The position numbers were made by a program, and so were the translations under genes. DNA of 55,401 nt. Origin: Lentzea sp. NEAU-D7. Its GTDB lineage: Bacteria > Actinomycetota > Actinomycetes > Mycobacteriales > Pseudonocardiaceae. The DNA is taken from the NCBI RefSeq assembly GCF_026242055.1, contig NZ_JAPJDL010000012.1:203186-258586 (forward strand). The letters run 5' to 3'. Below are positions 1 to 6,766 of this stretch, one piece after another (position 1 is the first letter of the stretch; each line of letters opens with the position of its first letter). The notes beneath the pieces were generated by a model, which worked only from the letters and a program-made list of their open reading frames with translations, did no database searches and had not been told where the DNA came from.

Positions 1-60
1 CCCCCCCCCCCGCGCGGGCCGGGGGGGGGGGGCCGGGGCCCCGCGGGCGGGCCCCCCCCC
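1..60. other. G/C-only low-complexity window edge
   Basis: The first 60 bases contain only G and C, with homopolymer runs of ten or more C and twelve G. This ends 12 bases past the stop codon of the thiopeptide precursor. Such composition could be a GC-rich terminator-like stretch. It is equally typical of unreliable contig-end base calling. The rest of the cluster is expected to the left, so this stretch should not be taken at face value. Confidence 0.6.
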
Positions 61-72
61 CGCTCCTGGATG

Positions 73-237
73 TCACGCAGACGGGCTGCAGGAGCAGCAC
101 AAGCCGCACACGCAGTTGCACGAGGCGCCAACCTCGGGCATCCCGTGCCCTGCGGTCAGTGACTCGACCTCCATGCCGCTGTCCGCCATCTCGAAGACGT
201 CCATGGGCAGGTCGTCGAGGTTCAGCTCCGGAATCAT
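73..237 (-). CDS. Thiopeptide precursor peptide, GE2270-type core (F8L variant)
   Basis: A 54-aa precursor of a ribosomally made thiazolyl peptide. It starts at ATG 237, 8 nt after an AGGAG Shine-Dalgarno at 250-246. An ATG at 245 is followed in frame by a stop and is excluded. The leader contains DLPMDVFEMADSGMEVES and ends MPEVGA. The core is SCNCVCGLCCSCSPSA, which from memory equals the GE2270 core (Planobispora pbtA / Nonomuraea tpdA) except Leu for Phe at position 8. By analogy, Cys2, 4, 6, 9, 10 and 12 become thiazoles, Ser1 and Ser11 form the pyridine of a 29-membered ring, Asn3 is N-methylated, and Ser15-Ala16 are removed. The family inhibits elongation factor Tu. Thiazole and methyl modification enzymes lie directly upstream on the same strand. 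The Leu variant could be a natural GE2270/amythiamicin congener. Confidence 0.95.
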   Translation of the reverse strand: MIPELNLDDLPMDVFEMADSGMEVESLTAGHGMPEVGASCNCVCGLCCSCSPSA

Positions 238-294
238 TCGCTCATCTCCTTCCTGGTGTCCCTCTTGTCTTCACGAGTCCGCGGTCGACCAACG

Positions 295-317
295 GCCCTT
301 CCCACCGGAGGAAGGGC
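295..317 (-). terminator. Hairpin between methyltransferase and precursor genes
   Basis: GCCCTTCC at 295-302 pairs with GGAAGGGC at 310-317 (8-bp stem, 7-nt loop). It sits in the 126-nt gap between the radical SAM gene and the precursor. No T-run follows, so it may be an attenuator, an RNA processing site or a weak terminator that sets precursor expression apart from the enzymes. Confidence 0.45.
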
Positions 318-363
318 ACACGGAGTCGCGAAGTTTCTGTGGTGGAGGCGGAACCGGCGCGGG

Positions 364-1596
364 TCAGCCTGCGTTTTGCTCGGTCGCCGCGTACAGGTCG
401 ACGCTGTTCATCGTGATGTAGGCCGACGCCATGTCGTCGCGGTGCAGGCGAATGCCCCGCTTGTCCACGATCAGCCTGCCGCGCCGGTTGACCTGTTCGA
501 GCATCCGCCGCACCGCGGGTTCCTCGCACGCCGCGCGCAGCGACCGGCCGGTGCGCAGCTGGAACGTGCGCGCGTCCATGCCGTCCACAGTGGTCAGCGC
601 CTGCGCGAGGAAGTGGAGCACGAGGTGCGGTGAGTACGCCGGCGTGTCCGAGTCGAACCGCTGGGGCGCCGCGCTGAACCTGTGCAGCGCTCCGCGTTCG
701 TTGAGCAGGAAGCGTCCGCCGATCAGCGAGTTCGCGCCGGATCCGAACCCGATCCAGTCCATCGTGAGCTTGTAGTAGACCTCGTCGGACTCGCAGCGCG
801 GCGCGCCGAAGTACGCGGTGGCGTACTCGTCGAAACCGTGCCGCGCCAACAGGTCGCGGGCGTGCACGTAGGACCGCAGCTGCTCGTCCACGTCGATCTC
901 GCTGGTGCCGCGGCGCACCTGCTTGCGCATCACGGTGCCGTTCGTCGGCCGGTAGGGGTACACCGAGAAGTGGTTGACCGGCAGGGTGACCGCGTGCCTG
1001 ATCATCCTCTCCACCTCGTCGACCTCCTGGCCGGGGAACCCGACGATGAGGTCGATGTTGATGTTCTCGAACCCCGATTCGGCAGCCGCGAGCACCGCGC
1101 GTTCGGCCTGTTCGGCGTTGTGCACCCGGCCGATCCGGCGCAGCCGGGTGTCGTCGAACGACTGCACACCGATGCTGATCCGGTTGAACCCCGCCGCCCT
1201 GAACAGCCGCAGCTTCTCGGGGTCCATCGACTCCGGGCTGCCCTCGATCGTGGCCTCGACGAGGTCTCCCAGGTCGAACCGCCGGTGCAGCGCGCCGGTC
1301 ACCGCCTCGATCTCGGCGAGGGTGAGGATGCTCGCCGTGCCGCCGCCCCAGTACATGATCCTCGGCCGGTAGCCGCGGGAGTTCAGCGTCGGGGCGTGGG
1401 TCTCGATCTGTTCGACGAGCGCCTTGATGTACCGCTGCCGGAGCGACGTCTCGGGGGTGAGCCGCAGGTCCGCGAGCGGCACCTCGGTCACCCAGTCGCA
1501 GAAGTGGCACTTGGAGTTGCAGAACGGCACGTTCACGTAGATCAGCAACGGTGGCGCGGTGACGGCGCCGGGGCCTGTGGGCGGTGTGGTCGACAT
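364..1596 (-). CDS. Class C (HemN-like) radical SAM methyltransferase
   Basis: A 410-aa protein starting at ATG 1596. The radical SAM cluster motif CxxxCxxC is at Cys26, Cys30 and Cys33 (FCNSKCHFC), followed by the SAM-binding YWGGGT and a HemN-type stretch GVQSFDDTRLRRIGR. Class C enzymes use two SAM molecules; in thiomuracin biosynthesis TbtI uses this fold to C-methylate a thiazole. GE2270 carries methylated thiazoles, so methylation of a thiazole of the core is the expected job here. Generic annotation would call it coproporphyrinogen oxidase or HemW, but the position 21 nt after a methyltransferase and directly before the precursor argues for peptide tailoring. Which thiazole it methylates is not visible from sequence. 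Confidence 0.88.
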   Translation of the reverse strand: MSTTPPTGPGAVTAPPLLIYVNVPFCNSKCHFCDWVTEVPLADLRLTPETSLRQRYIKALVEQIETHAPTLNSRGYRPRIMYWGGGTASILTLAEIEAVTGALHRRFDLGDLVEATIEGSPESMDPEKLRLFRAAGFNRISIGVQSFDDTRLRRIGRVHNAEQAERAVLAAAESGFENINIDLIVGFPGQEVDEVERMIRHAVTLPVNHFSVYPYRPTNGTVMRKQVRRGTSEIDVDEQLRSYVHARDLLARHGFDEYATAYFGAPRCESDEVYYKLTMDWIGFGSGANSLIGGRFLLNERGALHRFSAAPQRFDSDTPAYSPHLVLHFLAQALTTVDGMDARTFQLRTGRSLRAACEEPAVRRMLEQVNRRGRLIVDKRGIRLHRDDMASAYITMNSVDLYAATEQNAG

Positions 1597-1617
1597 GGCT
1601 GTCCCGTCAGCAGTGGG

Positions 1618-2736
1618 TCAGACGAACCAGACTTCGGCGGACCGCTTGGTCGCGGAGACGTCCAGCAGCTGCGCCTTCCCGCCACCGCGGCGCGCGCACA
1701 GCTCGTAGAAGGCCACGTGCGAGCCGCCCAGTTCGGCGTAGTCCTGGGCGTAGAGGTCCTGCAGTTCCTCGGCGGGCCTGCCGGAGATCTGGCTGGACAT
1801 CAACGACATGCTGCGCAGGAACGACGAACCGTGGTGCGCCTCGACGTGCGCGGTGACGGAGAGCAGGACGTCGAAGTCGCTCTTCGCGGCCCACTCGCCG
1901 AGCCCGTCCATCACGACCGGGACGTAACCGTCGCTGAGCACGCAGCCGACGATGCGGCAGGCACCCTTGTCCGACAGGTGTTCGGGCAACCCGTTCAGGA
2001 TGGTCCAGGAGATGTCGAACCCGTCCCGGCCACCGTCGCCGACGAACGCGAACTGCACCTCCTCGGGCACCGGCAGCAGCGGCGGGTTCGACACGATGTC
2101 GTCGAACACCTCGCCCTCGACGGCGTGGTACAGGTCGCCGAGCCGCACCTCCATCCGGTCCTGGAGGTCGTTCATCGCGATGTTCGTGCGGCACAACGCC
2201 GCCGCGACCGGGTTGATCTCGACAGCGGTGACCCGCGCGCTGCGGATCGACGCGGTGAGCGCCTGCACCCCCGGGCCGGCGCACAGGTCGAGCGCGCGGC
2301 CGCCGCGGTGGGTGACCATGCGGTGCACCAGGGCGAGCGAGTCGTCACCGAAGTACATGGTGGGGGAGGGGTGCGGCCGTTGGCACCACAACCACTGTCC
2401 CATGGGGCGCAACAGGATGAGGTTCGGCAACCACACCCCGCCTTGTCCGGTGTGCATCAGGCCCGCCTCGGTGAGCCCCGGCACCACGGCGGCGACGCGC
2501 GGCGGCAGGTCGTCCAGCGGTACCGCGCGACCCAGCAGGAACAGTTCCATCAGCGTCCGGAGTGGACCGTCGAGCTTCGCCGCGGTCTGCGCCCAGACGT
2601 GCGCCTGGGCCTTCTGCGGCAGGAACGAGGTCAGGATCTCGCCGTACCCGACGCGGTCCAGTGCCGCTGCCAGTTCCCTCAGGTCGGCGGCGATCGCCAC
2701 CTCGTCGATGTCCGCCTCGAGCGCGCTGCTGAGCAT
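1618..2736 (-). CDS. SAM-dependent methyltransferase with NPPL motif, probable Asn N-methyltransferase
   Basis: A 372-aa class I methyltransferase. ATG 2736 was chosen because GGAGGCGGGGA lies directly before it; the open frame upstream overlaps the preceding gene. About 150 residues of N-terminal helical region precede the Rossmann part: motif I ALDLCAGPGVQAL, acidic loop VEINP, then VSNPPLLP. The (D/N)PP(Y/L) motif is typical of N-methyltransferases acting on amide or planar nitrogens, such as the PrmC/HemK glutamine methyltransferases. GE2270 has an N-methylated Asn3 and this core keeps Asn3, so side-chain N-methylation of Asn3 is the best inference. It lies between the unknown 215-aa gene (29 nt away) and the radical SAM gene (21 nt). 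Confidence 0.8.
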   Translation of the reverse strand: MLSSALEADIDEVAIAADLRELAAALDRVGYGEILTSFLPQKAQAHVWAQTAAKLDGPLRTLMELFLLGRAVPLDDLPPRVAAVVPGLTEAGLMHTGQGGVWLPNLILLRPMGQWLWCQRPHPSPTMYFGDDSLALVHRMVTHRGGRALDLCAGPGVQALTASIRSARVTAVEINPVAAALCRTNIAMNDLQDRMEVRLGDLYHAVEGEVFDDIVSNPPLLPVPEEVQFAFVGDGGRDGFDISWTILNGLPEHLSDKGACRIVGCVLSDGYVPVVMDGLGEWAAKSDFDVLLSVTAHVEAHHGSSFLRSMSLMSSQISGRPAEELQDLYAQDYAELGGSHVAFYELCARRGGGKAQLLDVSATKRSAEVWFV

Positions 2737-2765
2737 TCCCCGCCTCCGTGGTGTGTGTTCTGTGG

Positions 2766-3413
2766 TCAGCGAACGAGCGTGGCGACGATCTCGCGGTCCG
2801 CACCGTCGGTCCTGACGTGCAGGTCGAACTCGACACCGCGGTAGTGCGACCGGTTGACGGTGACGCCGTCGGGTGCGTTCGCGTCGGTGACGACGGTGGA
2901 CTCGTCGAGCACGACGCGCTTGAGCATGGTCCGCTGGTAGAACGTCGACAGGTACTTCTCGCTCAGCCGCGCGGACAGCTCGCTGGTGGCGTACTCCGGG
3001 TGGATGGTGAGCTTTCCGCCCGTGGGTGCGGCGGGTGCGCCCTGGTAGAACGGGTTCGGCCGCACCTTCTTCGCCACGTCGCCCCGGTTGGCGATGGCGG
3101 TGACGCCGCCGCCGTCGGAGATGCGGAACGAGATGTTGGACCCCGACGGCGGGCGCGGATCCGCACCGATCTCGCACAGTTCGACCATCGAGTGCACGGT
3201 CGCCAGCCAGGCCTCACCGCTCAGCGCCGCCAGTTTCGCGACGAACGCGGCGAACGCCTCCGGCCGGTCGAACGCCCGGTCGACACCGGCCGCGCGCAAC
3301 GCCCGTTCCGGGTCGGCCCGCAGTTCGCCCGCCGCCGCCGGATCCTCGTCCACCTTGCGCAGGTACGCGGACAGCACGCGCAGCCTGTCCGCGTAAAGCT
3401 GTTCTGCTGACAC
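2766..3413 (-). CDS. Unknown thiopeptide-cluster protein with Nif11-like N-terminus
   Basis: 215 aa, GTG start at 3413 with GGGAG five nt upstream. I do not recognise the family. The first ~45 residues (YLRKVDEDPAAAGELRADPERALRAAG is the gist; residues 17-43) resemble the helical Nif11/nitrile-hydratase-like leader pattern, which in other systems is a leader or binding module. The middle (residues ~85-135) has a beta-like region around SNISFRISDGGGVTAIANRG, and the C-terminal part around EKYLSTFYQRTMLKRVVLDES is basic and aromatic. There are no Cys pairs, membrane segments or nucleotide-binding motifs. It lies inside the operon between the P450 and the N-methyltransferase, so a role in precursor handling or P450/methyltransferase partnering is possible, but this is only context. 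Confidence 0.7.
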   Translation of the reverse strand: MSAEQLYADRLRVLSAYLRKVDEDPAAAGELRADPERALRAAGVDRAFDRPEAFAAFVAKLAALSGEAWLATVHSMVELCEIGADPRPPSGSNISFRISDGGGVTAIANRGDVAKKVRPNPFYQGAPAAPTGGKLTIHPEYATSELSARLSEKYLSTFYQRTMLKRVVLDESTVVTDANAPDGVTVNRSHYRGVEFDLHVRTDGADREIVATLVR

Positions 3414-3452
3414 GATTTCTCCCGCCGAGACTCTCGATGATCGCTTGGGGCA

Positions 3453-3482
3453 AGGCTATGACCGCCTGGAGAGCACCAGCAA
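3453..3482 (-). promoter_or_regulatory. Candidate internal promoter of the thiopeptide operon
   Basis: On the minus strand TTGCTG (3482-3477) and TAGCCT (3458-3453) are separated by 18 nt. They lie in the 117-nt gap after the P450 gene, the only sizeable gap between the TetR gene and this point. The match to -35/-10 elements is modest; it could give the last four genes their own transcription. Confidence 0.3.
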
Positions 3483-3530
3483 GAAACGCGCACCCGCTGA
3501 CCAAATCCGTGTTTTCGGTTTTCCGCCCCA

Positions 3531-4538
3531 CTACGCGCGGATCGGGATCCCCGCAAGTGGGCTGACCGAGAGTTCCGTGCACGTGCGGCGCAACGCCGAG
3601 ACGTCACCGTCGACCACGAGGTCCGGCGCGTGCTCGGCCAGTGCCGCGATCGCCACGCGCAGCTCCATCCTGGCCAGTGCCGTGCCCAGGCACGCGTGCG
3701 GTCCGCGGCCGAACGTCAGGTGCCTGCCCGCGTCCGGATCGCGGTTCGCGGCCGCGATCGAGGGGATCACCAGCGCTCCTCCGGGGATCGTCCGTCCGTT
3801 GAGGACGACCGGCTCCGTGGTGCGGCGCAGGAAGATCCGATCACCGACGGGCGCGTCCCGCAGGGTGTCCTCGACCAGTTCGGCGACGCGTTCCGGGTGA
3901 CCGGCGAGCTTCGGCAGCTCCTCGATCGCCGTGAGCAGGCAGTAGCCCAGCGCGGACACGACGGAGGCGTGCCCGCCGAAGACGATGTTGAACACCACCG
4001 CGAGCAGGTCACCGCCGACCTTCCCGGACAGCACCTCGTGCAGTGCGCCGAAGGCTTCGGCGCGGTCCGGCACGTCCGCCAGGGTGACCACCGTCCGCAG
4101 TGGAGCGAGCGCTTCGGCCGGCAGGCCGACGAGCTGCCCGACGAACAGGGTCAGCACCCGCTGCGAGAACGGTTCCGCGAAGGCGTTCACGAACTCGGTC
4201 CGCCCGCGCAGCGACCGGGCCAGGTCCGCCGCGATCTCCTCCGCGCGCGGCCGCAGGCGCTCCACGCGCGCGGCACCGGTGCGCGCCACGACCAGCCTGC
4301 GCAGCCGGTCGTGTTCGGGACCGTCGACGTTGAGCAGGACGCCGCCGTCGTCCTCGGGCACGTTCTCCCTGCTGAACCGGGGGTCGGTCAGCACACTCAC
4401 CACGTCCGCGTACCGGGTGACCAGCCACGCCTCTCCGTACCGCGAGTCGACCCGTGCCACCGGGCACGTCTGCCTGAGCTCGGCGTACGCGGGATGGATG
4501 CCGAGCGGGTGCGGGCGCTCCAGCGGGTAGTGCGTCAC
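3531..4538 (-). CDS. Cytochrome P450, compact and motif-divergent
   Basis: 335 aa, much shorter than the usual ~400. GTG 4538 overlaps the TGA of the LanB gene (GTGA), so the two are translationally coupled. The heme loop FGRGPHACLG is intact, with the ligand Cys in place. Three oddities: the K-helix ExxR reads DTLR (Glu to Asp); the I-helix AG-x-(E/D)-T reads GGHAS, losing the acid and having Ser for Thr; and only four residues separate ANRDP from HLTFG, where about 20 are usual, so most of the meander loop is missing. In GE2270 a P450 hydroxylates Phe8; here residue 8 is Leu. The enzyme may hydroxylate Leu8 or a methylthiazole, or may be drifting towards a non-oxidative role. Confidence 0.85.
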   Translation of the reverse strand: MTHYPLERPHPLGIHPAYAELRQTCPVARVDSRYGEAWLVTRYADVVSVLTDPRFSRENVPEDDGGVLLNVDGPEHDRLRRLVVARTGAARVERLRPRAEEIAADLARSLRGRTEFVNAFAEPFSQRVLTLFVGQLVGLPAEALAPLRTVVTLADVPDRAEAFGALHEVLSGKVGGDLLAVVFNIVFGGHASVVSALGYCLLTAIEELPKLAGHPERVAELVEDTLRDAPVGDRIFLRRTTEPVVLNGRTIPGGALVIPSIAAANRDPDAGRHLTFGRGPHACLGTALARMELRVAIAALAEHAPDLVVDGDVSALRRTCTELSVSPLAGIPIRA

Positions 4539-6766
4539 GTGTCCTCCACCTCGATCGCGAGCTCCACCGCCCGGTCCGCGTCGGGCAGCACCTCGGTGAT
4601 CACCAGGTCACCGGTGCCGGACGCGACGAGCCGGTCGAGCTCCAGCACGGACGGCCAGCTGCCGAAGTCGACGAACACGGGCTTGTGCCGTTTGTCGAAC
4701 GCCAGCCGGTCGCGGGGCAGGGTCAGGCCGCTCGGCTGCACGAAGCACCGCCGCGGCAGTTCGCGGGACCGCAGCCAGGTGTGGACGGCGACGAGGTGGC
4801 CGGCGTCGTCGTGGCCGCGCCGCGGGATCTCGTCCCGGCTGACCGTCCACTGCGCCCGCGCGAGCGTGATGCGGCCGAGCTCGACGCGGGGACCGTCGCG
4901 GCGGCGGATCGCGGGCAGCGTCGGGTGCGTCAGGTGGGTGGTGCCGAACGCCTCGACCAGCAGCCTGGCCAGCGGTGGCAGCAGGGTTTCCGACATCATG
5001 CCCGCGTGCACGGGAACGACCCGCTGCCCGGCGCGCGGCCACCACAGCTCGGCCACCGCGCGGTCGTCGTCGTGCCGGACTACCAGCTCCGCCAGCGGGA
5101 TGCGGCGCTCCGGTGGCTTCCTGCCGACCGCGCCGGGGAACTCCAGCTCCCAGGCGGTGCCGGGGCGGTGCAGGTTCAGGCTGTGGCCGAAGGTGCCCGG
5201 CAGCTCCGCGGCCAGGTGGTCACGTGGCCGGACCGGTACCGCCGTCCAGCGGCTGATGCCGCGGCCGTACCCGCCGTGCGCGGCGTTGAGCACGAGCCTC
5301 ACGTCGCCGTGCGGGCCGGCGTAGGGCTGGACGTAGCAGGTGATCGGGCCGGGGTCGCGGATCCACGGCGGCACCTCCCGCACGGCGGGCTCCTCGGCGC
5401 GCAGTGCGCGCAGCTCGCGCAGGCGGGGATCGGTGGTGCCGGCGAGCGGGTCGGCCTGGTCCAGGAAGTGCGGGTGCAGCGGTGAACCGGGTTGTTCGGT
5501 GCGGACGCGGGCGTACACGGCCAGCAACGCGGTCGTGGAGTCCGGGCCGAACCAGTCGCGCAGGCGGTCGGCCAGGGTGAGGCGCAACGGCAGCATCGGG
5601 TCGTGGACGGCGAGCCAGCGGCGCACCAGGCGCAGGTCGGCGAGCGCCGGCTCCCAGGCGGGGCGGGCACATCTCACCGGTTCGCCGCGCACGGACTCGC
5701 GCAGGACACGGCTGCGCAGCTCGGGCAACGGCAGCACCGGGAGATCCAGCTCGGGCAGCGTCTCGACGATCACCTGTGCGGCGCGGGTGCACGCCGAGTC
5801 CGCCGGGTCGCCGTCGCCGAGCGGGGTGACCTCGTCCAGCGCCTTCTGCAGGCGTTCCAGACCCAGTTCCGCGAACGGCCGCGGCTGCTGTCCCGGCACC
5901 GGGGGAACCGCTTCGGCCAGGCCCGTCTCGATCAGGCCGGACAGCCCGTTCTCCCGGCCCTTCACCGCGCCCTCGCGCAGTCCGTCCACGACGGCGTCCA
6001 GTGACTCGGTGCGCGGCAGCACCCGCACCCGGCCGTCCTGGCCGAGGAAGACGTATCGGTCGCCGGCCACGTGCGCCGACGGTGACAGCCGCAGCACCTT
6101 CGGCCGCACCGTCTCGATCAGCAGCCGCAGTCCGACGTCGGCGTCGAGGTCGACCCGCGGTTCGGTGTCCGGGATCTCCCAGGCCGGGCCGCGGTCGACC
6201 CACTGAACGCGGTGGACGGTGGTGAACGTGCTGAACGGGCTGGTCTTGGTGGCGACCCTGGTGGCGTAGCGCAGCAGGCTCGCCAGCGTGCCCGCCCGCG
6301 GCTTCCGGGCGGGGTCGGCGAGCCACTTCTCCAGATCGGCGGACAGGTCGGGACTGGCGTGCACCAGGCCGTGCCGCACCGCCGGCGCCGCCGCGAGCAT
6401 CCTCGTGGCGGCCAACGCCTTCCTGGTCTCGTCGGCGAGCACGGCGGGCAGGGCGGCACGGGCGGTGGCGCGCTGTTCCCACAGCGCGATCCACTCCCGC
6501 ACCGGCCCGGCGAGTTCCCGCGGCAGCACGTCGGTGTGCCTGGGCCTGCGCAGCCCGTGCAGGTCGCGCCGGATCGCGACGAGCCTGCCGCGGTCCGTGC
6601 TCGCGCCGATCACCTCGTAGAGCGCCTCGGACAGCGCGGCTGAGCGTTCGACGAGCTCGGTGGTGAGTGCGGCGACGCGGATGGCGAGCGCGGTGGAGTC
6701 GGGACACGCCACCGCGTTCAGCGCGGTGAACGGCAGTCCGCCGACCCTGGCGACCGCGGACGTCAC
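4535..6766 (-). CDS. LanB-type dehydratase, glutamylation subunit (TbtB/PbtB-like)
   Basis: 743 aa, GTG 6766 overlapping the YcaO stop as GTGA. It has the N-terminal lantibiotic dehydratase domain, recognisable by KTSPFSTFTTVHR about 195 residues in, and a C-terminal part ending in a stretch like RRCFVQPSG...KPVFVDFGSWPSVLEL, as in TbtB-like proteins. In thiopeptide pathways this subunit uses glutamyl-tRNA to glutamylate Ser residues; a separate SpaB_C-type protein then eliminates glutamate to give dehydroalanine. No such eliminase is seen in the window, so it is expected to the left of base 1. The substrate would be Ser1 and Ser11 (and possibly Ser13 or Ser15) of the precursor. It is coupled to both the upstream YcaO and downstream P450 genes. 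Confidence 0.9.
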   Translation of the reverse strand: MTSAVARVGGLPFTALNAVACPDSTALAIRVAALTTELVERSAALSEALYEVIGASTDRGRLVAIRRDLHGLRRPRHTDVLPRELAGPVREWIALWEQRATARAALPAVLADETRKALAATRMLAAAPAVRHGLVHASPDLSADLEKWLADPARKPRAGTLASLLRYATRVATKTSPFSTFTTVHRVQWVDRGPAWEIPDTEPRVDLDADVGLRLLIETVRPKVLRLSPSAHVAGDRYVFLGQDGRVRVLPRTESLDAVVDGLREGAVKGRENGLSGLIETGLAEAVPPVPGQQPRPFAELGLERLQKALDEVTPLGDGDPADSACTRAAQVIVETLPELDLPVLPLPELRSRVLRESVRGEPVRCARPAWEPALADLRLVRRWLAVHDPMLPLRLTLADRLRDWFGPDSTTALLAVYARVRTEQPGSPLHPHFLDQADPLAGTTDPRLRELRALRAEEPAVREVPPWIRDPGPITCYVQPYAGPHGDVRLVLNAAHGGYGRGISRWTAVPVRPRDHLAAELPGTFGHSLNLHRPGTAWELEFPGAVGRKPPERRIPLAELVVRHDDDRAVAELWWPRAGQRVVPVHAGMMSETLLPPLARLLVEAFGTTHLTHPTLPAIRRRDGPRVELGRITLARAQWTVSRDEIPRRGHDDAGHLVAVHTWLRSRELPRRCFVQPSGLTLPRDRLAFDKRHKPVFVDFGSWPSVLELDRLVASGTGDLVITEVLPDADRAVELAIEVEDT

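Noticed and set aside
364..1596. Annotation as oxygen-independent coproporphyrinogen oxidase or HemW
   Set aside because: The fold is HemN-like, but context directly before a thiopeptide precursor and the known role of class C methyltransferases in thiomuracin make heme synthesis unlikely.
682..2844. 720-aa open frame on the plus strand across the thiopeptide methyltransferases
   Set aside because: It is antisense to three genes with clear motifs and ribosome sites. Its sequence is Arg/Gly/Val/His-rich without domains, as expected of a high-GC shadow.
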